A stretch of DNA of 64,000 nt from an uncultured Ellagibacter sp. (GTDB lineage Bacteria > Actinomycetota > Coriobacteriia > Coriobacteriales > Eggerthellaceae), in contig NZ_CAKTTZ010000006.1 in the NCBI RefSeq assembly GCF_934617235.1, positions 15,053-79,052 on the forward strand, in the 5' to 3' direction. The number at the start of each line of letters is the position of its first letter. Position 1 is the stretch's first letter. The notes below the pieces were generated by a model. That model saw only the letters and a program-made list of their open reading frames with translations. It did no database searches and had not been told where the DNA came from. A program made the translations under genes and the position numbers. Positions 9,179 to 16,533 of the stretch are shown here, piece by piece.

Positions 9179-9207
9179 TTGCAAATGTAAAGAAAATGCT
9201 GTACATT
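9179..9207 (+). promoter_or_regulatory. Promoter of the dinJ-yafQ operon
   Basis: TTGCAA (9179-9184), a 17-base spacer and TACATT (9202-9207) form a good sigma-70-type promoter. The halves TTGCAAATGTA and TACATTGCAA make an imperfect inverted repeat across it, a plausible operator for the antitoxin. The 245 bases before it (8934-9178) hold no gene I can support. Confidence 0.6.
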
Positions 9208-9238
9208 GCAATTACACTAAAGCAATGAGGTGATTAAC

Positions 9239-9517
9239 ATGTCAAAAACGGCAACTATCAACATGCGCGTGAGCCCCGAGGTCAAAAGCGATGCGGAATC
9301 AATTTTTGCCAGCTTAGGCATGAGCCTCACTGAAGCAATCAACGTGTTTCTACATAAGTCAATCATGGAAGGTGGCTTGCCGTTTGACGTGCGACAGCCG
9401 CGATACAACGCAACTACCGAGGCTGCAATGCGTGAAGCACGCGACATCATGGCCGGTAAGGTAAAAGCAGAATCCTACGATAGCGCAAGTGAGCTTTTTT
9501 CCTCTCTCGACAAGTAA
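9239..9517 (+). CDS. dinJ: RelB/DinJ-family antitoxin
   Basis: This 92-residue protein starts MSKTATINMRVSPEVKSDAESI, the ribbon-helix-helix DNA-binding pattern of RelB/DinJ antitoxins, and has the family motif SLTEAINVFLHKSI. It should neutralise the YafQ-like toxin encoded 5 bases downstream and repress the operon. The ATG at 9239 follows GAGGTG at good spacing and is better than the GTG at 9230. The C-terminal part (about 60-92) would wrap the toxin. Confidence 0.88.
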   Translation: MSKTATINMRVSPEVKSDAESIFASLGMSLTEAINVFLHKSIMEGGLPFDVRQPRYNATTEAAMREARDIMAGKVKAESYDSASELFSSLDK

Positions 9518-9522
9518 CGCCT

Positions 9523-9804
9523 ATGCCATTAAAACTTGTCCCGACATCCCAATTCAAGAAAGATCTCAAGCGAATCAGGAAACGCGGCTATGACCTTGAC
9601 GCACTTGAAATCGTTCTCGATAAGCTATGTGCATGTCAGCCGCTTGAAAACCGAAATCACGACCATGCCCTATCGGGCAATTACGCTGAATTTCGCGAAT
9701 GCCATATCAAGCCCGATTGGTTGCTTGTATATGCGATCGATGGTGATCAGTTGATTCTAACCGCCTCAAGAACCGGCACTCATTCCGATTTATTCCAAGA
9801 GTGA
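9523..9804 (+). CDS. yafQ: YafQ/RelE-superfamily mRNA interferase toxin
   Basis: This 93-residue basic protein has the YafQ-type active-site pattern: H48, H61, D65, W66 and H87 match E. coli YafQ H50, H63, D67, W68 and H87 in order and spacing. YafQ cuts mRNA on the ribosome. The gene follows dinJ by 5 bases in the same operon. All expected catalytic residues are present, so it should be active. Confidence 0.88.
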   Translation: MPLKLVPTSQFKKDLKRIRKRGYDLDALEIVLDKLCACQPLENRNHDHALSGNYAEFRECHIKPDWLLVYAIDGDQLILTASRTGTHSDLFQE

Positions 9805-9837
9805 CTATGGCCAGCAGCCACTAAACCCTCGCTATTG

Positions 9838-9877
9838 AAACCGATTTTACTAAAAACGTTTTTAGTAAAATCGGTTT
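9838..9877. repeat. 40-base perfect palindrome
   Basis: Two 20-base arms with no loop meet at AACGTT (9856-9861 region). The arm reads AAACCGATTTTACTAAAAAC. It lies just past yafQ and before the tgt remnant. It could be a terminator for the toxin operon, but a loop-free AT-rich palindrome of this length also suggests a cruciform or protein-binding site. Confidence 0.7.
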
Positions 9878-9945
9878 TAGCATTGCAGGAACCGAAGCAT
9901 CTTCTCTCATTCCCCAGCGGCTGCATATTGTTGCAATCCGTAGCT

Positions 9946-10104
9946 TCTTAGTAGTCCTTCGCCGCAGGACTTGCCATCCATTGCGCTTCGAACTCGGCAT
10001 ACGCATCGGCAAGCACGGCCTCGCGCGCGGGAACGCGAGAGGCTTTCTCCAACGGTAGGCAGCTCGCAGCGAGCCCGACCTCACACTTGGGGCGCATGAG
10101 GTCG
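9946..10104 (-). pseudogene. Decayed duplicate of the tgt 3' end
   Basis: Positions 9946-10029 match 16532-16615, the last codons of the intact tgt plus its stop, at 81 of 84 bases in the same orientation. Translated, the remnant keeps EAVLADAYAEFEAQW and ASPAAKDY. After about 60 unrelated bases, GGCGCATGAGGTCGA (10090-10104) matches the next part of tgt. This is a scar of a duplication or insertion, not a gene. Confidence 0.85.
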
Positions 10105-10198
10105 ATCGGGTCGCGAAGGTTGCGACAAAGATGGTTCACCCGAAATCCTTCCCCGGTTTATTCAACAGCTAACTCACGTATTCTTCCTTGTGTCCATC

Positions 10199-10233
10199 TT
10201 GGAAACATCAATGCGTCGCAATCGTTGATTCAC
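10199..10233 (+). promoter_or_regulatory. Shared upstream element, copy 1 (MFS gene)
   Basis: These 35 bases match 11675-11709 at 31 positions. The core AATGCGTCGCAATC contains the dyad TGCG-T-CGCA. The element ends with TTCAC in -35 position. The LysR protein encoded at 15545 is the natural candidate to bind it. Both downstream genes also share the ribosome-binding site CAGAGGAGGAGA. Confidence 0.6.
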
Positions 10234-10329
10234 GCCCCACCCTTCTCGATGGTAGCTTGTTCATGGGGGGATTCATTGGGCTCTGCGAACAAACAACTTC
10301 GCAGACAAGAGCAACTCAGAGGAGGAGAT

Positions 10330-11565
10330 ATGAGTTCAGCTGTTGAAAGCGCCCCGAAGAAGGGGACCATGTCCGTGGGGAGGGCATGGGCGGTAGTCGT
10401 CGTAGTGTTCCTCGCAGGCTTCTGCATGCCGGCGAACATGGGACAGACGATGTGGCTCGCGCCTGTCATCATGCAGACGTTCGGCTTCGGCGAGAATGTG
10501 CTCGGCATCCTGAACGGATGCTTCTACATCCTGGGCGCATTGATTGCGTTCCCCGCCGCTTCGTTCGTCCGCAAGATCGGCGTGCGCAAGTCGGTCTGCA
10601 TCGCACTTGCCTGCGGCATTGTGGGCAACCTGATCGGCGCATTGGTCATCCCCATGCTGTCGGTGCCGCTGCTCATGGTCGGCCGCTTCATCCAGGGCGC
10701 GGGCTTCGGTCTTATGGGCGTCATCGGCGTCGTGGCCATCACGCCATGGTTCCCGAAGGAGCGCCGTGGCGCACCGCTCGGCTTCTGGGGCATGTGGGTT
10801 GCCGTAGCAAACAGCATCACACCCCTCGTCAACACCGCCGTGTTCGGAAAGACCGGCTCCCTCGAGTCCGTTTGGTGGCTCTACTTCATCGTCGACATCG
10901 TAGTGCTCATCGCTTTCCTCATCGTGTACCGCGATCCGTCCGATCCCTACATTGACAAGGCCGAAAAGAGCGGCGAGGCAAAATTCTCCTACAAGGAGCT
11001 GTTCGGCAACAAGGTCGTCTGGATGCTTGCGGCACTGTTCTTCATCGAGGAGGGAGCCTTCATCGCCAGCCAGGGCTTCCTGTCCGCCTACATCCACTCC
11101 CAGATGAACGCCTCTCTGGTGATTGCATCCGCCTTCATTACCGGCGGCGCTTTGTGGGGAGCAATCTTCAGCCCCATCTCCGGCAAGATCTCCGACGCCA
11201 TCGGATCGCGCTATAAGATCCTCGTGTTCTGTATGATCTGCGCAGTTCTCTTCGGCCTCATCGCCTTCTGGGTGACCGACTGGCGCATCTACATCATCGT
11301 CGTCATCCTCAACGGAATCACCGGCGGCGGCGTTGCAGCGATGCTGTGGGCTTCCTGCTCCGAAGTCGTTCCGTCGCATCTCATTTCCGGCGCTACTGCA
11401 GCGCTCGCCTGCTCGCAAAGTGTCGGCATGTTCATCGGCTCCACCTTCTTCGGCGGCGTGGTCGCATCCCTCGGCTACACCATGGCCGGTTGGGTCGTGC
11501 TGGTTCCCTGCTTCGGCATCGGCCTGCTTATCGCCGCGTTCGGCCTGCGAGGAAAGCTGCGCTAA
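10330..11565 (+). CDS. MFS transporter
   Basis: This 411-residue major facilitator has about 12 hydrophobic segments, from RAWAVVVVVFLAGFCMPANMGQTMW to VVLVPCFGIGLLIAAFGL. The loop RKIGVRKSV after helix 2 and GRFIQGAGFGLMG fit the family. I chose the ATG at 10330, preceded by GAGGAGGAGAT; the reading frame stays open upstream only by chance. It precedes a molybdopterin enzyme operon and shares a regulatory element with it, so it may import that enzyme's substrate or export its product. The substrate cannot be read from the sequence. Confidence 0.85.
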   Translation: MSSAVESAPKKGTMSVGRAWAVVVVVFLAGFCMPANMGQTMWLAPVIMQTFGFGENVLGILNGCFYILGALIAFPAASFVRKIGVRKSVCIALACGIVGNLIGALVIPMLSVPLLMVGRFIQGAGFGLMGVIGVVAITPWFPKERRGAPLGFWGMWVAVANSITPLVNTAVFGKTGSLESVWWLYFIVDIVVLIAFLIVYRDPSDPYIDKAEKSGEAKFSYKELFGNKVVWMLAALFFIEEGAFIASQGFLSAYIHSQMNASLVIASAFITGGALWGAIFSPISGKISDAIGSRYKILVFCMICAVLFGLIAFWVTDWRIYIIVVILNGITGGGVAAMLWASCSEVVPSHLISGATAALACSQSVGMFIGSTFFGGVVASLGYTMAGWVVLVPCFGIGLLIAAFGLRGKLR

Positions 11566-11598
11566 GGCGACCGACAATACAATACCGCGGGAATTCAA

Positions 11599-11625
11599 GG
11601 GCGCCGATCACTCGGTGCCCTTTTT
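11599..11625 (+). terminator. Rho-independent terminator after the MFS gene
   Basis: GGGCGCCGA pairs with TCGGTGCCC around a TCAC loop and is followed by TTTTT. It separates the MFS unit from the molybdopterin operon. Confidence 0.85.
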
Positions 11626-11674
11626 ATTTCGAATTATCTACGTCCCTGAGCGCTCATCTCGTTTTATATCCGTT

Positions 11675-11733
11675 TTGGAAACAGTAATGCGTCGCAATCA
11701 TCGATTCACATCCCCGTGAGCCGTAACTATATT
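11675..11733 (+). promoter_or_regulatory. Shared element copy 2 and promoter of the molybdopterin operon
   Basis: The 35-base element (11675-11709) repeats that at 10199. A promoter overlaps it: TTCACA at 11705-11710, a 17-base spacer and TATATT at 11728-11733. A regulator bound to the element would touch the -35 region, as LysR activators do. Confidence 0.6.
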
Positions 11734-11798
11734 GAACTTGGGTGGACGGGATGACTCAATAACGGGCCGTTCCGTAGAAGCAATTCAGAGGAGGAGAA

Positions 11799-14144
11799 AT
11801 GGAGTTTAAAGACGACATCGGCAAGCCTTGGCGATTCGAGGAAGAGGGACTGACTGTCACCCGCTCCTGCGTGTGGTCGCCTCCGGGATGCCATCCGGTA
11901 GGCTGCGGCGTTAAGTTCTACGCCGACGAAGAAGGCAAGCTCGTCAAGGTTGAGGGCGACGAGAACCAGCCAGTCACCAAGGGCCGTCTGTGCGTTCGCT
12001 GCCTGACCTTGAAGGACTACGTCAACCATCAGGATCGCATCAAGTATCCTATGAAGCGCGATCCGAAGTTCCGCGGCCAGGCCGACAAGTGGGAGCGCAT
12101 CTCCTGGGACGAGGCGTTCGACCTCATCGAATCCGAGTGGAAGCGCATCACCGGCAAGTACGGTCCGACCTCCGTGGCTGTTTGGGCCGGCACCGGCCGA
12201 GAGGGCGGCACGTTCATGCCCTATGCGGCAGCCGTGTTCGCAACCCCGAACTACTGCTACACCCAGTCCGGCTACGCGTGCTACCTGCCCCGCATGGCAG
12301 CTTCCGCCTACGTTCTGGGTGCCGTGTATCCCGAAATCGACTTCGCAGGCGGCCTCGAGGGCACCTACGACAACCCCGAGTTCAAGGTTCCCGAGGTCAT
12401 CATGCTCGTCGGCAAGGACCCGCTGCCTTCGAACCCCGACGGCTTCTTCGGCCACTCGGTCATCGACCTCATGAAGCGCGGCGCGAAGCTCATCACCGTC
12501 GACCCGCGTTCCAACTGGGTCTCCACCCGCGCAGAGTACAACCTGCGCCTGCGCCCCGGCACCGACACGGCTCTGCTCATGGCGATGCTCAACGTCATCA
12601 TCAACGAGAATCTCTACGACCATGACTGGGTCGATAAGTGGACCTACGGCTTCGACCAGCTCGCCGAGCGCGTCCAGGCAATGACCCCTGCCATCGCGGC
12701 AGAGATCTGCGACGTTCCCGAAGAGGACATCATCGGCGCTGCCCGCATGTACGCCAACGCAAAGCCAGCATCCATCGCATGGGGCCTCGCAACCGACCAG
12801 AAGGCCAACGGCCAGCAGATGGCCCACTGCGTCATGGCGCTCATGGCCATCACCGGAAACATCGACGTCCCTGGCGGCAACATCATCGGCGGCTTCGCTG
12901 ACTCTCTGAACGAGCCTGGCTTCGGCTTCAAGATCATGTCCGACGAGACCAAAGACGCCCTCATCGGACTGCATGAGTACCCAGCATATTGCGGCATGCT
13001 CCTGAACGCCCACGCCGACCTCATGCTGAAGGCGCTCGAGACCGAAGAGCCCTACCCCATCAAGATGGGCCTGTTCGCTGGCAACAACCTGATTGCCTGC
13101 ACCTCCGCCGAGCCTCGCCGTTGGCACGACGCCATGATCAAGAGCCTCGAGTTCAACATCGGCCTCGACGTGTGGATGACCCCGTCCGTCCAGGCTACCT
13201 GCGACCTCATGCTCCCGCTGACCACGGTTGCAGAGCGCGACGGCGTCGTGTTCACCCACTATAGCTCGCTGCCCGTCACCTACGGCATCATGACCCCGGC
13301 AATCAAGCGCGTGGGCGAGACCAAGTCCGACATGGAGCTCGGCTGGGAACTCGGCCATCGCTTGCAGCCCGACTTCTGGAACGAACAGTTCACCGACTTC
13401 ACCAACTTCATCGAGAAGTTCCGCCTGCAGGGCAACATCTCCTTGAAGGAAGCGCGCGAGAAGGTTTGCGTCCAGCGCGGCTGCACCTATCGCAAGTATG
13501 AAAAGGGCCTGCTTCGCGGCGACGGCGCCGTGGGCTTCAACACCCCGACCGGCCGCGTCGAGCTGTGGTCGACCATGTTCCAGCGCTTCGGCGACGATCC
13601 GCTGCCGTACTTCGAAGAGCCGCAGTACAGCCCGGTCTCCACGCCTGAGATGCTCGAGGAATACCCGTTCGTGCTCACCTCCGGCTCCCGCCGCTACGAG
13701 TTCTTCCACTCCGAGGGTCGCCAGATCCCCTACCTGCGCGAGATTCACCCCGAGCCTACGTTCGACATCAACCCGGTCGATGCCGAGGCCCTCGGCATCG
13801 TTCAGAACGACATGTGCGTCCTGAAGAACCAGTTCGGCTTCTGCGAACTGCGCGCCAACGTCTCCGCAATCGTCAAGCCCGGCGTCACACACGCTGACCA
13901 CGGCTGGTGGTACCCCGAGGAAGATCCGAACGAGCCGCATCTCTATGGCGTGTTCCGCTCCAACATCAATAACCTCGTCCCCAACTTCCACTTCGGCAAG
14001 ATGGGCTTCGGCGCCCCCTTCAAGTGCCTGCTCTGCAGCGTGACCAAGGGAAGCCTCGCCGACATGATGAGCGAGGAAGAACTCATCGCCGGCGGATACG
14101 ACCGTCCTGCCGTCAGCAACTGGAAGGAGGGGCGCAATGCCTAA
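11799..14144 (+). CDS. Molybdopterin oxidoreductase, DMSO-reductase family, catalytic subunit
   Basis: This 781-residue enzyme should bind bis-MGD and one Fe-S cluster. C24, C31, C36 and C65 form the N-terminal cluster motif (CVWSPPGC, then GRLC), and C161 in SGYACYLPR sits where the Mo ligand is expected. Later motifs (VDPRSNWVSTRAEYNLRLRPGTD, ITGNIDVPGGN) are typical. There is no Tat signal, so it is probably cytoplasmic. It overlaps by 8 bases the gene for a two-cluster Fe-S subunit. The architecture recalls pyrogallol-phloroglucinol transhydroxylase and the catechol dehydroxylases of Eggerthellaceae, but the substrate is not determined by the sequence. Control is probably by the LysR encoded downstream. 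Confidence 0.88.
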   Translation: MEFKDDIGKPWRFEEEGLTVTRSCVWSPPGCHPVGCGVKFYADEEGKLVKVEGDENQPVTKGRLCVRCLTLKDYVNHQDRIKYPMKRDPKFRGQADKWERISWDEAFDLIESEWKRITGKYGPTSVAVWAGTGREGGTFMPYAAAVFATPNYCYTQSGYACYLPRMAASAYVLGAVYPEIDFAGGLEGTYDNPEFKVPEVIMLVGKDPLPSNPDGFFGHSVIDLMKRGAKLITVDPRSNWVSTRAEYNLRLRPGTDTALLMAMLNVIINENLYDHDWVDKWTYGFDQLAERVQAMTPAIAAEICDVPEEDIIGAARMYANAKPASIAWGLATDQKANGQQMAHCVMALMAITGNIDVPGGNIIGGFADSLNEPGFGFKIMSDETKDALIGLHEYPAYCGMLLNAHADLMLKALETEEPYPIKMGLFAGNNLIACTSAEPRRWHDAMIKSLEFNIGLDVWMTPSVQATCDLMLPLTTVAERDGVVFTHYSSLPVTYGIMTPAIKRVGETKSDMELGWELGHRLQPDFWNEQFTDFTNFIEKFRLQGNISLKEAREKVCVQRGCTYRKYEKGLLRGDGAVGFNTPTGRVELWSTMFQRFGDDPLPYFEEPQYSPVSTPEMLEEYPFVLTSGSRRYEFFHSEGRQIPYLREIHPEPTFDINPVDAEALGIVQNDMCVLKNQFGFCELRANVSAIVKPGVTHADHGWWYPEEDPNEPHLYGVFRSNINNLVPNFHFGKMGFGAPFKCLLCSVTKGSLADMMSEEELIAGGYDRPAVSNWKEGRNA

Positions 14145-14667
14145 CTACGGACTTCTCATCGACTACGAATTCTGCTCCGGCTGCCACAGCTGCGAGGTCG
14201 CCTGCAAAGAGGAGCACGGCTTCCCGGTAGGCAAGTACGGAATCCGCGTGTGGAACGACGGCCCGTGGCCCATCGACAACCGCAAGATGAACTGGAACAA
14301 GATTCCTATTCCGACCGATTTGTGCGACCTGTGCGCCGACCGCGTCGAAAAGGGCAAGGTTCCCACCTGCGTCCACCACTGCCTGTGCCAGGCCATGAAG
14401 TTCGGCACCATCGACGAGCTGTGCGAGGATCTGAAGCGCAAGCATAAGCAGGTTCTGTTCGTGCCGCGCGAGGGCGAGCCGCTCAACTGGCAGGAAGAAA
14501 TCGACACCACCAGCGTTGTTGACAAGGTCAAGAACGCCAAGAGCAATGAGATCGAGTACTCCGTTGCCGACGCTTCCGCTCTCGGTGAGAGCGAGGCGAA
14601 CACCAGCTTCAAGCTGGCTCTGCAGCGCGAGGAGCAGAAACTCGACGACCGTCAAAAGGTCGAGTAA
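14137..14667 (+). CDS. Fe-S electron-transfer subunit of the molybdoenzyme
   Basis: This 176-residue protein belongs to the DmsB/NrfC/transhydroxylase small-subunit type. Cysteines cluster as CSGCHSCEVAC (residues 13-23) and CDLCADRVEKGKVPTCVHHCLC (about 64-85), enough for two [4Fe-4S] clusters rather than the four of full DmsB. It starts within the 3' end of the catalytic gene (8-base overlap), which implies coupled translation and a fixed subunit ratio. The C-terminal 60 residues are charged and lack further Cys. Confidence 0.87.
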   Translation: MPNYGLLIDYEFCSGCHSCEVACKEEHGFPVGKYGIRVWNDGPWPIDNRKMNWNKIPIPTDLCDLCADRVEKGKVPTCVHHCLCQAMKFGTIDELCEDLKRKHKQVLFVPREGEPLNWQEEIDTTSVVDKVKNAKSNEIEYSVADASALGESEANTSFKLALQREEQKLDDRQKVE

Positions 14668-14688
14668 CGAATCAAAAGGGGGAATCCG

Positions 14689-15102
14689 ATGAACTCCATC
14701 ACGTTCCACTACGTGGGAAAGACCGACGACGGCGAAACCTTCTTCGACAGCCACGAAGGCGAGCCGTTCGAACTCACCTTCGGTATGCATATGGTCATGC
14801 CGAAGCTCGAGGAAGGGCTGAAGGGTGCCGAGCCTGGTGAGAAGCGGACTATCGACGTCGGCATGGCTTACGGCGATATCGACCCGAGCGCCGTTCAGAA
14901 GCGCATCCTCAAAGAGACGATCGAGGACGGATTCTCCCTTCAAGAAGGAATGGAAGTGATGTGGACCAGTCCACGGAACACGCAAAGACCCATTCCCGCG
15001 AAGATCGTGCGAGCTGACGACCTGACGTTCGACATCGACTTCAACCATCCCCTGGCGGGAAAGAGCCTCGTCTATGAGGTAGAGGTACTTTCGGTTTCGT
15101 AA
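14689..15102 (+). CDS. FKBP-type peptidyl-prolyl isomerase, SlyD-like
   Basis: This 137-residue protein starts MNSITFHYVGKTDDGETFFDS, the FKBP core, followed by LTFGMHMVMPKLEEGLKGAEPGEKRTI and an inserted flap domain, as in SlyD. The His/Cys-rich metal-binding tail of E. coli SlyD is absent. It lies 21 bases after the Fe-S subunit gene, with an AAAAGGGGGAA ribosome-binding site, and ends at a strong hairpin, so it belongs to the operon. A folding chaperone dedicated to the metalloenzyme is a reasonable inference, like SlyD in hydrogenase maturation. Confidence 0.85.
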   Translation: MNSITFHYVGKTDDGETFFDSHEGEPFELTFGMHMVMPKLEEGLKGAEPGEKRTIDVGMAYGDIDPSAVQKRILKETIEDGFSLQEGMEVMWTSPRNTQRPIPAKIVRADDLTFDIDFNHPLAGKSLVYEVEVLSVS

Positions 15103-15113
15103 CCATATCGCAT

Positions 15114-15145
15114 GGCCCGCCCGGTTCTCTCGCGCCGGGCGGGCC
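15114..15145 (+). terminator. Strong hairpin after the FKBP gene
   Basis: GGCCCGCCCGG pairs perfectly with CCGGGCGGGCC. The T-run is poor (TATTCGTTT). It may end or attenuate the operon before the Zn-ribbon gene. Confidence 0.65.
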
Positions 15146-15167
15146 TATTCGTTTATAAGGAGTGGAT

Positions 15168-15482
15168 ATGTGCTGGGGTTGCAATCCTTTGTGCGGAGGC
15201 TGCCGCCCTCCACGGCAGAAAGCTGTAACGTGCAGCTCTTGCGGATGGCTCAATGTCCTCGATATCCAGGCGAAAGGTGAGCCGAAGTTCGTGGGATGCG
15301 AGCGCTGCGGGGCCGATTTGACTCATGAGGCGGTTTCCGTGGCCGCCTATTGCGAGAGATTCGAAGTGATGTGCGCCAACCTGTGCGGGCTGTCGCGCAA
15401 GCCCCTTGCTGCAGAGGGACGAGGAGAATGCCAGAACATGATCGTTCCCGACGAGTGGCATATGCCAAATCCCCAAGCTTGA
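15168..15482 (+). CDS. Small Cys-rich (zinc-ribbon-like) protein
   Basis: This 104-residue protein has paired cysteines CWGCNPLCGGC, CSSCGW and CERCGA, typical of zinc ribbons, and a later CERFEVMCANLC. I know no named family. AAGGAG lies 5 bases before the ATG at 15168, which fits better than the GTG at 15162. It lies between the molybdoenzyme operon and the LysR gene. It could be an assembly factor or a small redox protein, but this is only context. Confidence 0.65.
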   Translation: MCWGCNPLCGGCRPPRQKAVTCSSCGWLNVLDIQAKGEPKFVGCERCGADLTHEAVSVAAYCERFEVMCANLCGLSRKPLAAEGRGECQNMIVPDEWHMPNPQA

Positions 15483-15544
15483 CATCGAGTGGACGTCAGA
15501 ATAGCCTGGTTTTATTCATTATCTAGTCTAGGCTTGGGGGAAGC

Positions 15545-16420
15545 ATGGATGTCCAGTGGATAAAGGAGTTCTTGTGCCTGACAAGGACTCTGAACTACCG
15601 CGAAGCAGCCGAGCGGATGCACATGACGACATCGACCCTCAGCAAGCACATCATTAATATCGAGAAGGAACTTGACACCCAGCTGTTCGTAAGGGACACG
15701 AAGTCGGTTCATCTCACCGACAACGGAAAGCTTTTTCGGGATTGTGCGTCACACATGGTGCGCGAGTACAATTCCGCCATCAGCCAGTTGAGCCACGGTC
15801 CCTCAATCTCGGGCGAGCTCCATATCGGCGCAGGTCTGCGCTTCACGAAGCTGAACGAGGCCGTCCATCCCATGCTCACCCACTTCGAGAAGAAGTATCC
15901 CGAAGTCTCTATCCGCATCACCGATACGCAATATCGAGATTACCGAGAAGAGCTGATTCGCAACACCTTCGACGTTGTTTTCTCGATTAGGCTTCCGACG
16001 ATGAACGAAGAAGGGCTCGAGTATCACGATCTGTTCGAGCTTCCCCTCTGCGCTTGGATTACCGAGGCGAATCGCTACGGGGAAAACAAGACGGTTACAC
16101 TCGAGCAGCTCGCGGATCAAAACATGCGCATTCTCGAGAAGGAAAGGTGCCACGCCTATACGCAGTGGCTCACCGATGTATTTGCCAAAAAGGGACTTGT
16201 GCCCAAAATCGGCAAATCGATGAACCAGGCGATGGTGATCGGCGGAGATGACTACGGCATCACCCCCAACTTCAGCCCCTACGACCATTTCGGCTTCGGC
16301 ATGCGCTCTATCTTGATCGAAGACGGGGAGAACGTGACGTTCAGCATGGTCAGAAAAAGCCACATCAGCAACCCCATAGCGGTCCTGTTTTGCGAGGAGT
16401 TCAAGTCGCTGTTCGGGTGA
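15545..16420 (+). CDS. LysR-family transcriptional regulator
   Basis: This 291-residue protein has an N-terminal winged helix (residues 1-60: FLCLTRTLNYREAAERMHMTTSTLSKHI) and a C-terminal ligand-binding domain (about 90-290). A GGGGGAAG ribosome-binding site precedes the start. It follows the molybdoenzyme operon on the same strand, and the two candidate operators at 10199 and 11675 lie upstream. The likely inducer is the molybdoenzyme's substrate. The gene ends at a hairpin shared with tgt. Confidence 0.9.
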   Translation: MDVQWIKEFLCLTRTLNYREAAERMHMTTSTLSKHIINIEKELDTQLFVRDTKSVHLTDNGKLFRDCASHMVREYNSAISQLSHGPSISGELHIGAGLRFTKLNEAVHPMLTHFEKKYPEVSIRITDTQYRDYREELIRNTFDVVFSIRLPTMNEEGLEYHDLFELPLCAWITEANRYGENKTVTLEQLADQNMRILEKERCHAYTQWLTDVFAKKGLVPKIGKSMNQAMVIGGDDYGITPNFSPYDHFGFGMRSILIEDGENVTFSMVRKSHISNPIAVLFCEEFKSLFG

Positions 16421-16492
16421 TGGGCAGGTGAGACCACGCCTCGTTGCCGGCACCGTCCGCCGCGAATTTGCAAGTTTTCCCGATGGAAGAAG

Positions 16493-16525
16493 CCGCCCGG
16501 CGCCGATAGCCTCGATACCGGGCGG
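16493..16525. terminator. Bidirectional hairpin between lysR and tgt
   Basis: CCGCCCGG (16493-16500) pairs with CCGGGCGG (16518-16525). It lies 9 bases past the tgt stop and about 70 bases past the LysR stop, so it can serve both convergent genes. Confidence 0.6.
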
Positions 16526-16533
16526 ATTCTATC

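Noticed and set aside
9948..10139. Short minus-strand frame containing the Tgt C-terminus as a separate gene
   Set aside because: It keeps only the last Tgt residues, has unrelated sequence inserted, and no start signal. It is a remnant.
11799..14144. Assignment to a specific catechol dehydroxylase or arsenate reductase
   Set aside because: Family-level likeness is clear, but substrate specificity cannot be told without phylogeny.
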